From contig JAJEKV010000011.1 in the NCBI GenBank assembly GCA_021234155.1, positions 15,417,255 through 15,481,254 of the forward strand: a stretch of DNA of 64,000 nucleotides. Reading direction: 5' to 3'. The notes under the pieces were generated by a model. The model saw only the letters and a program-made list of their open reading frames with translations, was not told where the DNA came from and ran no database searches. This DNA comes from Isoetes taiwanensis. Its lineage: Eukaryota; Streptophyta; Lycopodiopsida; Isoetales; Isoetaceae. Of this stretch, positions 20,737-33,789 are shown piece by piece. Made by a program: the position numbers and the translations under genes. The stretch's first letter is position 1, and each line of letters starts with the position of its first letter.

Positions 20737-22727
20737 GGTATAAATTAGGAACCTTTTTAATTCTCTTTTTTTATTCTCCTTTTTTTTTCTAACCCCAAGC
20801 CCCTCTCCCTTTGCCTTCCTTTTCCCCTTTCCCTTTTTTCTTCTTCTTTTTCTACCGCCTTTTTCCTTCCTTTTTATCTTCCCCGCTTCTTCCCATTTTT
20901 CCAATTACTCTCTTTTCCCTTTCCTCTTTTCCCCTTCCTCTTCCTCTTTCCTTTTCCTTTTCTTTCCCTGCTTCTCATGCATTTTTTCGCTCTCTTTGCT
21001 TACCTTTCTATGTGCCCTTTTCTTCCTTTCCCCACCCTCTTCCCTTCTTGATCACGTGTCTCTTTTCCCCCATCTCTTTTCCCCATTTCTCTCCTCTTCT
21101 CATGCTCTTTTTGTTTTCCTCCCTTCTCCTTTTTCCGGGCTTCCCTTTCTTTCTATTTCAACTTTCCATTCCCTTTCATACTTTCCCACCCTTTGCTTTG
21201 CAATGTTCCCTTTTTCCCTTTCCTTTCTCTTCCCCTTCCTTTACATTTTCCTTTCCCGCTCTCTTCGCCATATGCCTCTTTCCATTCCCTTTTCTCAACC
21301 TTTTTTATGTACCCTTTTTCCTTCTTTCCCCATCTTCTTCCCCTTTTCCCCTTCCACTTTCTCCTTTCTTTGCTTTTTCTTTTCCTTTTCCATACTTTTC
21401 CTTTTCTTCTATTTCCTCACCCCTTTCCCCTCTCTTCCTTTTTTCTGCCCTTTTCTCCTTCCCTCTTTTCTTATTCCTTGCTCCCTACCCTCTTTGTCTA
21501 TTCTAATTTCCAATCTTTTCCCTCATTTTTCCATCCTTTCCTCTTTCCTTTTCTCATGCTCTTTTTGCTTTCCCTTTTCTTCACCCTTTCTCTTTTCCCT
21601 TTTTTCAATGCCTTTCATTTTTCTCTTTTTCGCTCCTTTTCCCAAGTTCTCTTTTTCCCTTTTCTCTCCTCTCTCTTTTCTCCTCTTTTTACTTTTTCTT
21701 TTTCCCATAGAATTTAAAAACTTTTCTTTTTTATTTTCCCTTTACCTTTTTTCTCCTTTTCACTCCTTTTACTTCTCTACCCTCATGGGTGCTCTTTTTT
21801 TCCGCCTCTTTTCCCCTAGCCATTCTATTCATTTTTCTATTTTCTTTATCTTTCCATTTTCCTTTTCTCCTTCTCTTCTTTTTCCTCTTACCTTCCTTTT
21901 ATTCCTTTTCCTTTTTCCCTTTTCTCCCTTTTCCCTCTTTCATCGCTTTTTCCTTTCTCCTTCTCCTCTTCCTTCTTTTCCCCTTTTCCCTTTTCTCTAT
22001 AATGCTTTTTCTCCTTTCCCTTCCCCTTCCTTTCTTCCTTTCCCTTTCTCTCCCTTTTCTCTCTTTTCCCCTTTTCCCTTCATATCGCTTTTTCCTTTTT
22101 CCTTTTCCTTTTCCCTTTTTCTCCCTTTTCCCCTTTTTCCCTTTTTCCTTTTCCCTTTCATTTTTCCTTCCTTCCTTCCCTTTTCCTTTCTCCTCTTTTC
22201 CTTTTCCTTTCCCTTTTCCCTTTTCCCTTTCATCATTTTTCCTTCTTCCCTTTCCATTTCCCTTTTCCTCTTTTTCCTTTTTCCCTTCTACTTTTTCCTT
22301 TTCTCCTGCCCTCTTTTCCTTTTCCCTTTCCCTTTTCCCCTTTCCATTTCCATTTTCCTTTCTCCGCTTTTCCCCCTTTTCCCTTTCATCTTTTTTCCTT
22401 TCTCCCTTCCTTTTCCTTCTCCCTCTTTCCCTTTCATAGTTTCCTTTTCCCTTTCTTAATGCTTTTTCCTTTTCCCCTTCCCCTTTTCTCGCTTTCCTTT
22501 TCCTTTTCCCCTTTCATCGCTTCCTTTTCCCTTCCCTTTCCCTTTCTCCCCTTTTCCCCTTTTCCCTTTCCTTTTTCCTTTTCCTTTTCTTTTTTCGCTT
22601 CCTTCATATTAAATACTGAAGATGAAATTTTGTGCTTGGAAACATACCACATCATTCCACTATTGTCAATCAAATCCCTAATCGTCCGATTTAGGTGCGT
22701 CCATTACACAACATTATAATATAAGAT
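20737..22727 (+). repeat. Polypyrimidine repeat, copy 1
   Basis: About 2 kb that starts with GTATAAATTAGGAACCTTTT, continues as nearly uninterrupted C/T for about 1.85 kb, and ends with a short normal-composition tail that includes CCATTACACAAC directly followed by ATTATAATATAAGAT. The inner half has periodic TTTCATCGCTTTTTCC-type words. Non-repetitive landmarks (CTTCCCATTTTTCC, GATCACGTGTCTCTTTTC) are shared with copy 2. The long frames here encode only Phe, Leu, Ser and Pro and are products of composition. Confidence 0.9.
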
Positions 22728-22750
22728 ATTGTAATACCTACTCTTTTGCC

Positions 22751-24699
22751 GTATAAATTAGGAACCTTTTAATTTCTTTTTATTCTCCCTTTTTTTCTAA
22801 CCCCTTTCTCCCTCCCTTGCCTTCCCTTTCCTTCCCTTTTTTTTCTTTCTTTTTCTTAGAATGCCTTTTTCCCTTCCTTTTATCTTTCCCTCAGCTTCTT
22901 CCCATTTTTCCACTACTCTTTCCCTTTCCTTTCTCCCCTCCTCTTCCTTCTTTTCCTTCTCCTTTTTCTTCCCCGCTTCTCATGCATTTTTCGCTCTCTT
23001 TGCTTACCTTTCATGTGCCCCTTTCTTCCTTTCCCCACCCTCTTCCTCTTGATCACGTGTCTTTTCCCCCATCTCTTTTCCCATTTCTTCTCTTTTCCCA
23101 TGCTCTTTTGCTTTCTCCTTCTCCTTTTTCTCCGCTTCCTTTTCTCTCTTCTTAACTTCTTCCATTCCCTTTTCATACTTTCCCAATCTCTTTGCTTTAT
23201 GCATGTTCCCTTTTTTCCTTCTTTTCTCTTCCTTTTACATTTTCCCTTTCCTGCTCCCTTTCAGATTTCATATGCCTTTCCATTCCTTTTCTCAACCTTT
23301 TTTTTATGTACCCTTTTTTTCCTTCTTTCCCATCCTCTTCCCTCCCCTTTTCCCTTTCCCTCTTTCTGTTTCTTTTTTCTTTTCCCCTTTCCCATACTCT
23401 TTTTCTTTTCCCTTTCTTTTTTTCTATATTTTCTCACCCTTTTCCCTCTTCCTTTTTCTCGTATTCTTTTCTCTCCTTCATCTTTTCCTCTTTTCCTATT
23501 CCTTGCTCCCTACCCTCATTTCATTCTACTTTCCCACCTTTTTCTCTCCTAGTAATTTTTCCATCCTTTTCCCTCTTCCTTTTTCTCTCTCGATGCTCTT
23601 TTTGTTTTCCTTTTTCTTCTTCCACCCCTTTCTTTTCCTTTTTTCACGCCTTTCCTTTTTTTTCTCTTTTTCTCGCTCCTTTTCCCATGTTCTCTTTTTT
23701 TCCCTTCTCCCTCTCTCTCTTTTCCTCTTTTTACTTTTCTTTTTCCCATAGACTTGGTAACCTTTTTCTATTTCTTCTCCTTACCTTTTTCTCCTTTTCA
23801 CCTTTTACTTCTAATTCTTTCTCATGTGTGCTCTTTTTTCCGCTCTCCCTTTCTATTCTATCTTTTTCTATTTTCTTTTATCTTTTCCATTTTCCTTTTC
23901 TCCCTTCTCTTTCCCTTTTTTCCATTTACCTTTCTTTTTTTATTCCTTTTCCTTTTCCCTTTCATCGCTTTTTTTCCTTTTCTCCTTCCCTCTTCCTTTC
24001 TCCTCTTTTCCTTTCCCCTTTTCCCCTTTCCCTTTCATCGCTTTTTCCTTTTCCCTTCCCCTTCCCCCTTTTCCTCCTTCATCGCTTCTTCCTTTTCCCC
24101 TTCCCTCTTCCTTTCCCCTTTTCCTTTCCTTTCTATCGTTCCTTTTCCCTTCCCCTTTTTCCTTTTCCCCTTTCATCGTTTTTCCTTTTCCTTCCCCTTT
24201 TCCTTTTCCCCTTTTCCCTTTTCCCTTTTTCCCTTTCATCATTTTTCCTTTTCCCTTCCCCTTTTCCGCTTTCCCTTTTCCTTTCTATCGCTTTTTTCTT
24301 TTCCCCGGCTCCCCTTTTCTCCTCTTTTCCTTTCTCCCCTTTTCCGCTTTCTCCCTTTTCCCTTTCTATCTTTTTCCTTTTTCCCTTCCCCTTCTTCCTC
24401 TTTTCCCTTTTCCCTTTCATCGCTTTTCCTTTTCCCTTTTCCTTCCCTTCTTCCCCTTTCCTTTTCCCTTTCATCGCTTTTTCCTTTTCCCTTCCCTTCC
24501 CCTTTCCCTTTTCCCTTTTTCCCTTTTCTCCCTTTTCCTTTTCCTCTTTTTCCTTCTTTCCCTTTCATATTGAAGCCATAGTCAAGATGAAATTTTAGTT
24601 GAAGACATTACTTATCAATATCATCTCCACCATTGGTCAATCAAATCCTCGACCGTCCGATTAGGGTGCTACCCATTACACAACATTATAATATAAGAT
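22751..24699 (+). repeat. Polypyrimidine repeat, copy 2 (tandem)
   Basis: The same start, landmarks and tail as copy 1 in the same order and orientation, offset by about 2.0 kb. The GATCACGTGTC landmark, the CAATCAAATCC and GACCGTCCGATT words, and the final ATTATAATATAAGAT are all present. Differences are mostly in the lengths of the T and C runs. The two copies are separated by about 23 bp, so they form a head-to-tail pair. Confidence 0.9.
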
Positions 24700-25025
24700 C
24701 TAGAGGCGCTAGATGCGAGCCGTGGATATTACTCTATCACAAATGGTGATAGGAGACAATAAGAACAGAGCTGCATTGAACAAAGATTTGGTATATAAAT
24801 AGGAGCAAGCGCTAGAAGAAAACCAAGGTAAAGAAGAAAACGTACAAAAAATCGAAAGGTGTAGTTTTGGCTAAGTAGACATTCGTCGAGCATTAGCTGC
24901 AGACATTCGGATGCAACTCAACTTTGGGAGTCGGGCAGCTTAATTAATCAAAATGCCAATCTCAATTTGTTTGGAGCAGATTTGGCGCTTTCCGCCTCCA
25001 AGCTCGCCAATCGCCATCACCACCA
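24700..25025. other. No recognised feature
   Basis: Short spacer between the polypyrimidine repeat and R2. No ORF of note. Confidence 0.4.
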
Positions 25026-25029
25026 TGGA

Positions 25030-25600
25030 CCGGTGGGTCAGCCGCTACTTTAAAACACATTCAAATAAAAATCTATTTTTTTCAAGCTTCTACTTTTCTT
25101 CTTCTTCTTCTATAGCCTACTTTTTAAGCTCCATGCCAATGTAATTAATTGTAATTAATGTCTATTAAAAAATTGTTGCCACCTCATTATGTCAAATGAC
25201 ACCTCATCATGTGGCTTTACTGGGCAGATAGAAATATTGTCAGCTTACCTCATCATTTAATATTAATTGCATATAATATATAGGTGGTAAATATCCGTGG
25301 GGCTTATTGATCCAAAGACATTCAACGACCGAGATCAAAAGCCCCAAATAAGTGCTTGGGTGGGATTGGGTGGTTCCACCAGTGGCCGCCGGATCTCGAC
25401 CGATCTGGCCCTGTGCATGGCATAATTCAAAAATCTCTATATACATTTGGTACACTTGGGGTGGATTGAGGTGGCTCCACCGTGGTCATTTGATCTCGAT
25501 CCTGACGGCCTGTGCTACACAATTCAAAATCTCTATATACATTTGGTACACTTATATAATTGTATATATATAACAGATACAGGTATATATATAATGTGTC
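25030..25600 (+). repeat. Dispersed repeat family R2, copy 1
   Basis: Matches 38120-38600 in the same orientation: a pyrimidine-rich stretch ending TAGCCTACTTTTT, then GTTGCCACCTCATTATGT, a GATCTCG region, GGTGGATTGAGGTGGCTCCA, AAAATCTCTATATACATTTG and a terminal TATATAATTGTATATATATA. In this copy the block from GGGTGG to TTTGGTACACTT is duplicated in tandem (about 25364-25454 and 25455-25553). No coding sequence or clear termini. Confidence 0.8.
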
Positions 25601-25634
25601 GGGTCAGGACATGAAGGGAGTGTACAAATTTTGA

Positions 25635-26690
25635 GCCATCCAAAGGAAGATTCTATAAAGATTCTCTTAGATTCTTCTAAGGCTTAAAAAATTTCCTAGA
25701 TTCTCAAGATTTCAATAAGATTCCCTTAGATTCCTCTACATTCTCTTGAGATTCTCATAGATTCTTTTAAGATTCTCTTGAGTTTCTAGATTCTCAAAGA
25801 TTAACCAAATTTCTAGATTCTCCAAGATTCTATGTAGATTCTCCTAAATTCTATAGATTCAATGATTCAATGAACACATAATGTGAAAGATTCCCTTAAG
25901 ATTCCACAAAGAATATTATAGATTCTTAATATTCTCAAAGATTCTCTAGACTTCTAAATATATATAGATTTTATGTAGATCCCTTAGATTCCTTTAGATA
26001 TTATGTATATTCCCTTAGATTCCATTAGATCTAAGTACATTCCCCTAGATTCTCCACGCATTCCATTAAAGATCACGATCTCTCTAAGACTTTAAATAAG
26101 ATGCGCCAGATTCCCGCTAGATTTCTTAAGACTTATGATTCCTAACTCAGCTGCTTGAGATTCCTCTAGATCCCCAAGTTTCTAAGTGTATTCTCCTGCA
26201 TCCTTTTTATGAAGATTCCCTAGATATAAAATTCCAAGATTCCTAGAATATTCTTAGTATTCGATCATATTCACTTCAACTAATGATGAAATGATATCAA
26301 AGCACTACTCATCGAAAGCTCTAATGAGAGAATCCAATGGCATAGGCCCCACTTCATCCCCTTTGTCGCAGTTACGGCTCAAGATAATTACAAAAAGAAG
26401 CTTCCTCGAAATTCCTTTTCATAAAATGTTGGTGCCACCCCATTACTTTTTATTAAATGGTGATGCCACCAACTTTTTAATAAAACAAATTGCAACTTAA
26501 TAAAAAATTTAATGGCCGTGATTTCCTCCTCCCCTTTTGATCCAAGGCCCACATTGGCCACACCAAAGCAAGCACCTTTTAGGGACCTTCCTTGCACCTT
26601 TCCCTAAAAAATCAAGGGCTATGATTTGCCTTCCCCTTGATCCGACAGCCCAGAGGCATGGTGCATGCCCCATGAAGACCCCATGTAGAT
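25635..26690 (-). repeat. Dispersed repeat family R1, copy 2 (inverted)
   Basis: Reverse complement of 1275-2245. Reading plus, an AGATTC-rich array (about 25640-26260) is followed by AATATTCTTAGTATTCGATC, then GGCCCCACTTCATCC, and later AAATCAAGGGCTATGATTTG and GGTGCATGCCCC. Order and content match copy 1 read backwards. This copy lies immediately next to R2 copy 1. Confidence 0.75.
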
Positions 26691-29600
26691 CCTAAGGCCA
26701 TAGCCGTACACTCCCATTGCCCCCCAAATAGACTACTTAGATTGATTTGAATATGTAAACAATCCACGGGTAACATCGCTTCCCATGGACACATAGAATA
26801 ATTATATATATACATGACATATACAAGTTTTTGTAAATTATCAATGGGTCTACGAATCCATGGTTCATGAAATGACCGGGAACAAAAATCAAGCTTAAAC
26901 ATACTGGTCTAAAGGCTTAATCACAAGAATTAGGTTGGAAGAAGTCAAATCGACCCAATTGAGCTGCACTATGACCTCGCATTGTGCACACCACTGCCAA
27001 ATTTATCTCTATGCTATCTTTGATAGTTATTAATGTGACGTGAATAAACATAGTTATTCACTAACAGTTGGTTGGCAATGGGGCACAACCACACATACCG
27101 GGATACCTTAAGTTCAAGCAAGAAAGATTTCAAAAGAACTCTGTGCTCCTTCATCTCTAGTCTCCGGCCTGACATTCCTCACCCTAAAACTAACAATATA
27201 ATGGTACAAAGCTAAAGACTAACTACTAGCAAAAATCAGATAGGCCAATCTTGGACTCTATATGCCCAAAGGCATTGTTCGTAAAAATCACTAGATAGCC
27301 AATCTTGACCTCTATATGACCAAAGGCAGCTCAATTATGGTCCAACTACGCTCTTCTCTAATCACATTATAAGATCTTAAATTCTGTTTGTAGTCTTGTC
27401 TAGCTCAAAGATATAAAAACCTTAGCAACTCTATCTTGTCACAAAGTCGATGCAAATTGATGACGCTTGAACTAGTAATACTAGCTCACTATTGTCTATT
27501 AAAACTTCTGTTGTTTCCAGTTAAATTTGAATTTAAAGTGTATGGGTGCATGTAGAAGCATTTTAGGCATGAATGTTGTTGGATTTTGTCATTACATTAA
27601 TTACTTGCTAGGACCAAGAAGTCAAAGTTCTGCGAATGGAGAAGTCATGCTCACCATGGTGGGTAAGGCTAATTATGAAATTTTCTAACAATTATTTATT
27701 TTCCTATGAGGATGCTTCAAAACGCATTGCAATGCAATAACGAAAATAACCCTTTCCACCTAAATATAATCTCTTTTAACAACACCTTGATTGCCCCATC
27801 TCCTACATTCTCTCAAACTACCCTTAGATTTTCTTTCACTCTCTTAGCTTCTTCTCTCAAGCTTCTGTGCCATTATTGTATCGCACCACATGATGTAGAG
27901 GGAGGGTTGTACACATACACCTAATCAAGATATGTTGACATTTTTTGTAGTAGCATAGAATGTGTGTTTATCCCGTTCTCTACATAAAGTTTCTAGCATC
28001 AATTAAATGATGTACAATCTCACTAGAAATACAACCCCACTATACAGGAGAATCTGACTAGTGCCTTTAACGCATATCTTCTTTTAAGATTTTACCTTGC
28101 CCACTTCTACATAGAGATTTGGGTGTCTAGTGTTGAAATATATAGTTGTTGATGGTCATAAAATTTTTGAAAATCATGTGTCCCATCACCTACAAATGTT
28201 GCATTCTGGGCATATAGAAGGAAGATGCATTCCGACATATAGAAGGAAGACCAAAAATAATTTGAGTTAATTATATTTACTCACTACTACAAAGAATTTG
28301 AGAATAAATGTATTTCAATTACTTGATGTACCGATGTCATTCAATATTATTATTTATAGCTTGAGATTTATAGACGTTAACTATTCATACAAAATGGATA
28401 TCATTACATTTCGATTGTGACCATCGATATACGCTAAGGAAAGTTGTAACATTCCAAGACTTGTTGGTCCAACTGCAATAAATTGTAAGTCTAGGTGAAA
28501 TTCTCTAGAATGTAAATCAAACTTTGATTCTCGAACAAATAATAATGTCAAAGACCTCCATTAAACATAAGCCATCAAGGGCCAAATTGGTGAGACTATG
28601 TCCCACGGAAAACCAAAGAATTGATTCCATAATGTTATTAAATCCGCTTGTTTCAGCTTTAGACCTGAACATTGTGGAACAAACACATGGAACATATGTC
28701 CATCAAAGTCACTGCTCCCATCAAGTACAACAATGACTATGTTGTTTGAATGTGCTTAAGGCATTAGTACACAAAGAGAGGGCTGTTGAGCTGTGCATAT
28801 TTGCTTGTTGATGCTGCTCCTGCTGCTGTGTCAACATCTAATGGAGCCATTGCATTGTGTTCACTAGTTTGTTAAATTCATGCAAATGTGTATGTATTTG
28901 ACATTGGTACACATATAATGTTGTACCTAATTTCCTAAAATGCAAAATGGGAACAAAAGCCGCAGCCTTTTGCAAATAACAAATCACATCTTTACAAAGC
29001 ATCTCCCTCAAGAAATCGAGTTGCTTTTCAGATTCTTCTGTGCAAGGCTATACTTACCCATTCTACTGGGTCCCTGTATAAGTCATTGTGCAAACCATTA
29101 CAAATAATTGCCAAAGTTTACGCTTTAACTTGAATAATCGAGGCAACTTACATTTGATCTTTTGGATAATTGAGGCAACTTCATTGATACATGAATGCTA
29201 GTAGTGTTGGTGTGACCAAGGGCATTTATAAGCCATTGCACATGGTAAACCGCAACACAACTGCCCAATAAATGAACGCTGGATTTTATTACATTTACCA
29301 TCACATTTTATTACATTTACCATCGATAAACAACCATATCATGGGAACCCAACTTGCATGTGAAGTCTTCCAAAAGGGAAAATGGAATGACCTTAAATTG
29401 TAACTTAGCATCTACCAGCCCAGAACTGTCAAATAATAGTAATGTTGATAAGGTAAATTCTCGACCTCCTTTAAACCAATCCTCATGATGGCAACTTAAC
29501 CATTCTTTGAGAAAAAAATGTAAAAGGCTTTGTTTAGATACTTTCATGCTATGGAACTACAGCTTTATATGACAGCCTTCTATGATAAAGATAGCATAGG

Positions 29601-32600
29601 CAATAATGCCATTAGTGTAATTTGTCCATTGTATACAGCATGCATCTGGTATTGGATTATTACTCAACAATTTGCAATTAGAAAACATAGTTTGTAAAAG
29701 CCACCATGCCTAGGTAACATATACCTCATGTTTCTCAAACAATCGCATACCTATCAAGAAAATAATCCAGCCCTCACATTCCCCTGTGAAAAAACATTAT
29801 TATATCAGAGATCATCGATGACAAATTATTTGAAAAAAAAAAGAGAACAAAAAGACAGGACAATAGTTCAGGATTGGCAGACATAGAAAAGCGAAATTTC
29901 GAGTTTGCCTTTAGAATCAAACACGAAAAAAAAAACCTAAGGGGATCGGTGGATTTAACCGTACGGCTTCTAGATCGGGAACCCAGAAGTAAAACAATGA
30001 TACTATATCTAATATTGCAAGGCTATTAAAGACCACTGTACTCCCAATCAGAAAAGTAAGAGAGGTGGCATACCAAATTCAAACTAATACCCAAAGTAAT
30101 ACCCTGGAAAAAATATGACTGGAGCCTCCTCAACAATCTCATGTGATGGACAATAAACCTCAACCTATCGCATTTCATTAAAACATTTGAGTGGTTTCAT
30201 TAAAACATTGAGCGATGGACATCAGCATAAAACTTGAGGATATGCAGAAGTAGACAGACTTGTATGTCATGCCTTATAAAAATCATTAACATGAATGAAT
30301 GTGCGCACTTTTAGCCCAATCAAGAACAAACACCCATTTCTCATGAGCTACTAACACGCCTCCAAATGCCTTTTGTAGAAGATTCACCTTTTCCTTTCTT
30401 TAAAACAAGAGGTGCTTATAAGAAGGTAAAAACATAATGAATATATAACAAAAAATTTGGCCATTGTCCATTCAATTGATCATCGATATGTGATAATACT
30501 CATACATTAGGTCCGCATAAAATATATGGTATCTTCACAACAACCTATAGGGACCAAAATCCGTGATAAGTTACATATGGACCTTGAAGATTAAAACCTA
30601 AGCTAGACAGATATATTACCTGGCGCCCAAAGCATATGGTAATGCAGAGTACATTCCCCGCAGCCTTTCTCACTTCGTGAGAATACTTCTGGCCCGCTCC
30701 GTGTCCACTATAGGCTGACAAGGGTAATTATTAACACAATATGACAAAGACCATACATGGAGCCCATTACGCTTAGTAGATCTCCCCGCTGGTAATCGGG
30801 ATATTGAGATAAATAAGTTTGAGAAAGTTATAGGACTCGGAATCGCTTATAGCTGCTGAAATACTGTCCGCCAAATTCCAAAATGCCAAAATATAGTACC
30901 AAAGAGCACTCAAGTAGACTAGTGTAAAAACAATCTCACACGCTTGTACCCGTGATCACACCACATGTCCACATCAAGCCTCCAAAGACATGCTATAAAT
31001 TGGGCAAAGATGGTCCGGAAAGAGAACCCCTCTGAAATAGAGGTCTTTAGCACCGTGTGATGGCATGCTTAGTTCCTTCCACAAGAGCTTTTTTCCTTCG
31101 GGAATTCAAGAGTAAAAGATAAGGTTTGCCTCTGCGCTTCTAATGAACTTCTTTATCGCTGCTTTACCGAAGAGAGTTGAATTTTTATGGAGGAGAGCAA
31201 AATCTATGCCAAGTGTGTGCCTGTTGTAGGTGAAGTCACTTCCAAAGATCCATGTAGCAGGCCAGACTGCTTTTTAATTTAGCAATACCAGTGGATGGCC
31301 TAAAAAAGGTTTCTAGTTGGTTATATATGTAGATCTATAACCATGCCACATAAGAGTAGTTAAATACCTCAAGATATTCAATAAGTTTGCGTGAATTTCT
31401 TCCAAGTTTTTACCAAATGTAGTAACTCGTCCTCCCCGCTTTGAGTAGAAGTAACTGGTGAGATATTAAGACACAAGCTCTTATGCCTTCCAATGTAATT
31501 AACCCTAGTTTGCTAGATTGCTTGCCCATCAAAGGCTTCAAATATATCGATGCTTGGTTGGTGAATGGTACACACGACCGCATTTTAATTCGCGTCAATT
31601 GTGTTCAACCGCTCGCATGACAGTATCGCGCAGCGACGGCCTCGTGCAATGCCGCATATCGGGAGCACTTGGCAAAACAGAGTCATGTATATGTTATGCG
31701 CAAATAGAGAACCATACCTTTTCTTTAATAACTTATCCGGATTGCGCCAATGGTGAAGGTCGGATCCATCTTAGATCAATCGTGAATCGGTTTCCACCAC
31801 CTTAGCCGAAAGCAATGGTCATCTGCTGGAAAAAGTGGAAAAATCTCTTCTGTGATAAAATCCGACAACAAAAGCACTGGGCAGTGAATCACGCTGTTTC
31901 ATCGTCAGCTTCCTTTCTAATAGGTTCGATGATAGAGTTCGCATACCATTAAGCAATGACATCACAGGCCGTGAGGATAAAGAATTGAGCCGCTGTTCGA
32001 AAGCTAAGTCCGGCCTGCATAAAAAGCCAAAGATGTCTCGAGTTGAAGTCTAAAACCCAAAGACTCTGCAAAAAGTAAGCTGCCTTCATATTTAGTATCG
32101 CCATAGCCTAATAATAAACACATGCAGGGAGGTCAAATGAGAGAAAATAAAATAGAAGTAGGTTGTTACCAGATAGAGGAGAGCAGAGTCAAAAAGGCCT
32201 CGATTTCCGTGATCACCGCCAATAATATCAAGACATGGAAAATGCGTAAAATCAAACTTAAAAGTGTTCACACCTCAGACGTAAGGTGGCCACAAATTAA
32301 TAAAATGGTGTCAAATCTAAAGAAGTTGATTCTACCCGCCAAATGAGCACCTAAGCTCCAAAACATGGCCAAATCCGGCCACCTATAGACCCATAAACCG
32401 ATTGTAAATCAATCCTCGCCACCTCAAAAAATATTATTAATTATTATGATACCGGTCAGGTGCTATTTCTCAAGTATTCCAAATATAACCTCGTGAATCT
32501 TTGCATCTATCCCCTGTAAAGCCTTCAATCATGAATGCTTTGGGCCATTTTCAAGAATGAGAAGGCCTCGCCATAACATCGAGCATCCTAAAAAGCAAAT

Positions 32601-32610
32601 TAATAAGATT
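26691..32610. other. Long stretch without a recognised gene
   Basis: AT-rich, with short ORFs only. Two are noted. The first is a 76-codon minus frame at 29317-29547, rich in hydrophobic residues and ending CKLGSHDMVVYRW. The second is a 74-codon ATG-started plus frame at 32122-32346, Lys-rich. Neither has a recognised domain. Small direct duplications occur near 28205-28250, 29135-29190 and 29285-29325 (ATTTTATTACATTTACCATC). Confidence 0.4.
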
Positions 32611-32624
32611 ATTGTAGGAATATA

Positions 32625-33195
32625 CGTTAGAATATATCATGTCACAACCTATAGAACTTGTTTGTATATTAAGATATGCATGGAATTCACACGTGCGTGA
32701 TTGCATTTATCGCATCGGCTAAAATTAACAAGAGATGCTGAAGAACAGTGTTACGGCCAGATCAAAATTGGCGCTTGTATCATCCGTGAAGATCGATCGT
32801 GGATTCAGCGGAGTATATGGCCCAACCTTGATAAGCTATTAGACAGCCGATTTGCTTGATAGACTGCCTAATTGGCCGAAGCCAAAGACACGCTTTTGTC
32901 GCCTTCGTGCTTCTTCTAGCCCGGATTGAACAATATAAGCAGACGCTTCTTCTTCTCTCGCCTGGTTTGCTACCCGGATTGAAGTAATTGGGTAATCGCC
33001 TATGGTTGTCCCTGCTCGCCTATGAATATTCCCCAGAATTTATCCGGGTTGTTGCCGAAGTTTGTTCCGCGTATTGTTCTCACGTAGCTACAGTGAATAG
33101 TTGTTGCGCAGTTTTCTATATCTTCAAGTGTAATGAGCCATTGCAAAAGATCATGTCCACCCGCTGGAGCATCGTTACTCAATGCCGTAGTTTAT
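32625..33195 (+). repeat. 5' LTR of the Copia element
   Basis: Begins CGTTAGAATATATCATG, with a C where the 3' copy has the T of the canonical TG, and aligns along its length with the 3' LTR. Shared landmarks include CACAACCTATAGAACTT, TATCATCCGTGAAGATCG and CAGAATTTATCCGGGTTG. The right end is approximate and set by the last alignable TTTAT. Confidence 0.85.
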
Positions 33196-33197
33196 AA

Positions 33198-33214
33198 TGG
33201 TGGGATCTGGCTGC
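33198..33214 (+). promoter_or_regulatory. Possible degenerate primer-binding site
   Basis: TGGTGGGATCTGGCTGC lies just after the 5' LTR, where Copia elements usually carry a TGGTATCAGAGC-type site complementary to initiator tRNA-Met. The match is only partial. Confidence 0.3.
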
Positions 33215-33789
33215 ATGGAAAGCCAAGATCAAGAGAGTTCTCAAATCAAGGGGTTTGGGATATCGCAGTGCCGCCAAAAGAAGCGTATAAGTCAGTAAGA
33301 GGCGACATGACGCAGGCTCGAGGAAGCCGAATGCTGAGTGATGGAGCGTACCAAGAAGGAGAAGAGTAACCTAAAAGCAAGGGCCGAACGCCCTGATACA
33401 GTATTAGGTCGCCCAGCAAAAAAGTTAACGTAAGCAAAAGGTATTATCTCAGAGTAAAAGGTTGGCTCTAGTATTCTCGCTGAAATTGCAAGGATTGTCG
33501 CCACAAGACATGTGGTTATACCTTCTAAAAATTATGAAAGTAAATCATCATCATTGCATTGATGTTTTAGAGAAAGAACAAGAAGTCTTAAATACGTGAA
33601 GGTGATAATCTAGAAGTTTTCTTTCAAACTTTAGATAGATATGATATTGTTTGACTTAAAAGTCACGCTCGCTTCTTCAAAAGGTCGAGTTGTTAGCTAT
33701 CTCAAGAGCTTTCTCCCGACATGAACAAATTGCAACTCGAGCAAGAAACGAGCAAAAGAGTCGAAGAGGCGTAAAGAATTGCTCGTACG

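Noticed and set aside
20811-22459. Very long plus-strand ORFs (up to 487 codons) in the pyrimidine tract
   Set aside because: Codons made only of C and T encode Phe, Leu, Ser and Pro and cannot form stops, so open frames are guaranteed by composition. No signal of real coding.
22817-24598. 468-codon ORF and complementary Lys/Glu/Arg ORFs on the minus strand
   Set aside because: Same composition effect; the purine strand gives Lys/Glu/Gly/Arg frames with no conserved features.
25352-25573. 73-codon ORF
   Set aside because: Lies within the tandem duplication of repeat R2 and repeats its own sequence; no independent support.
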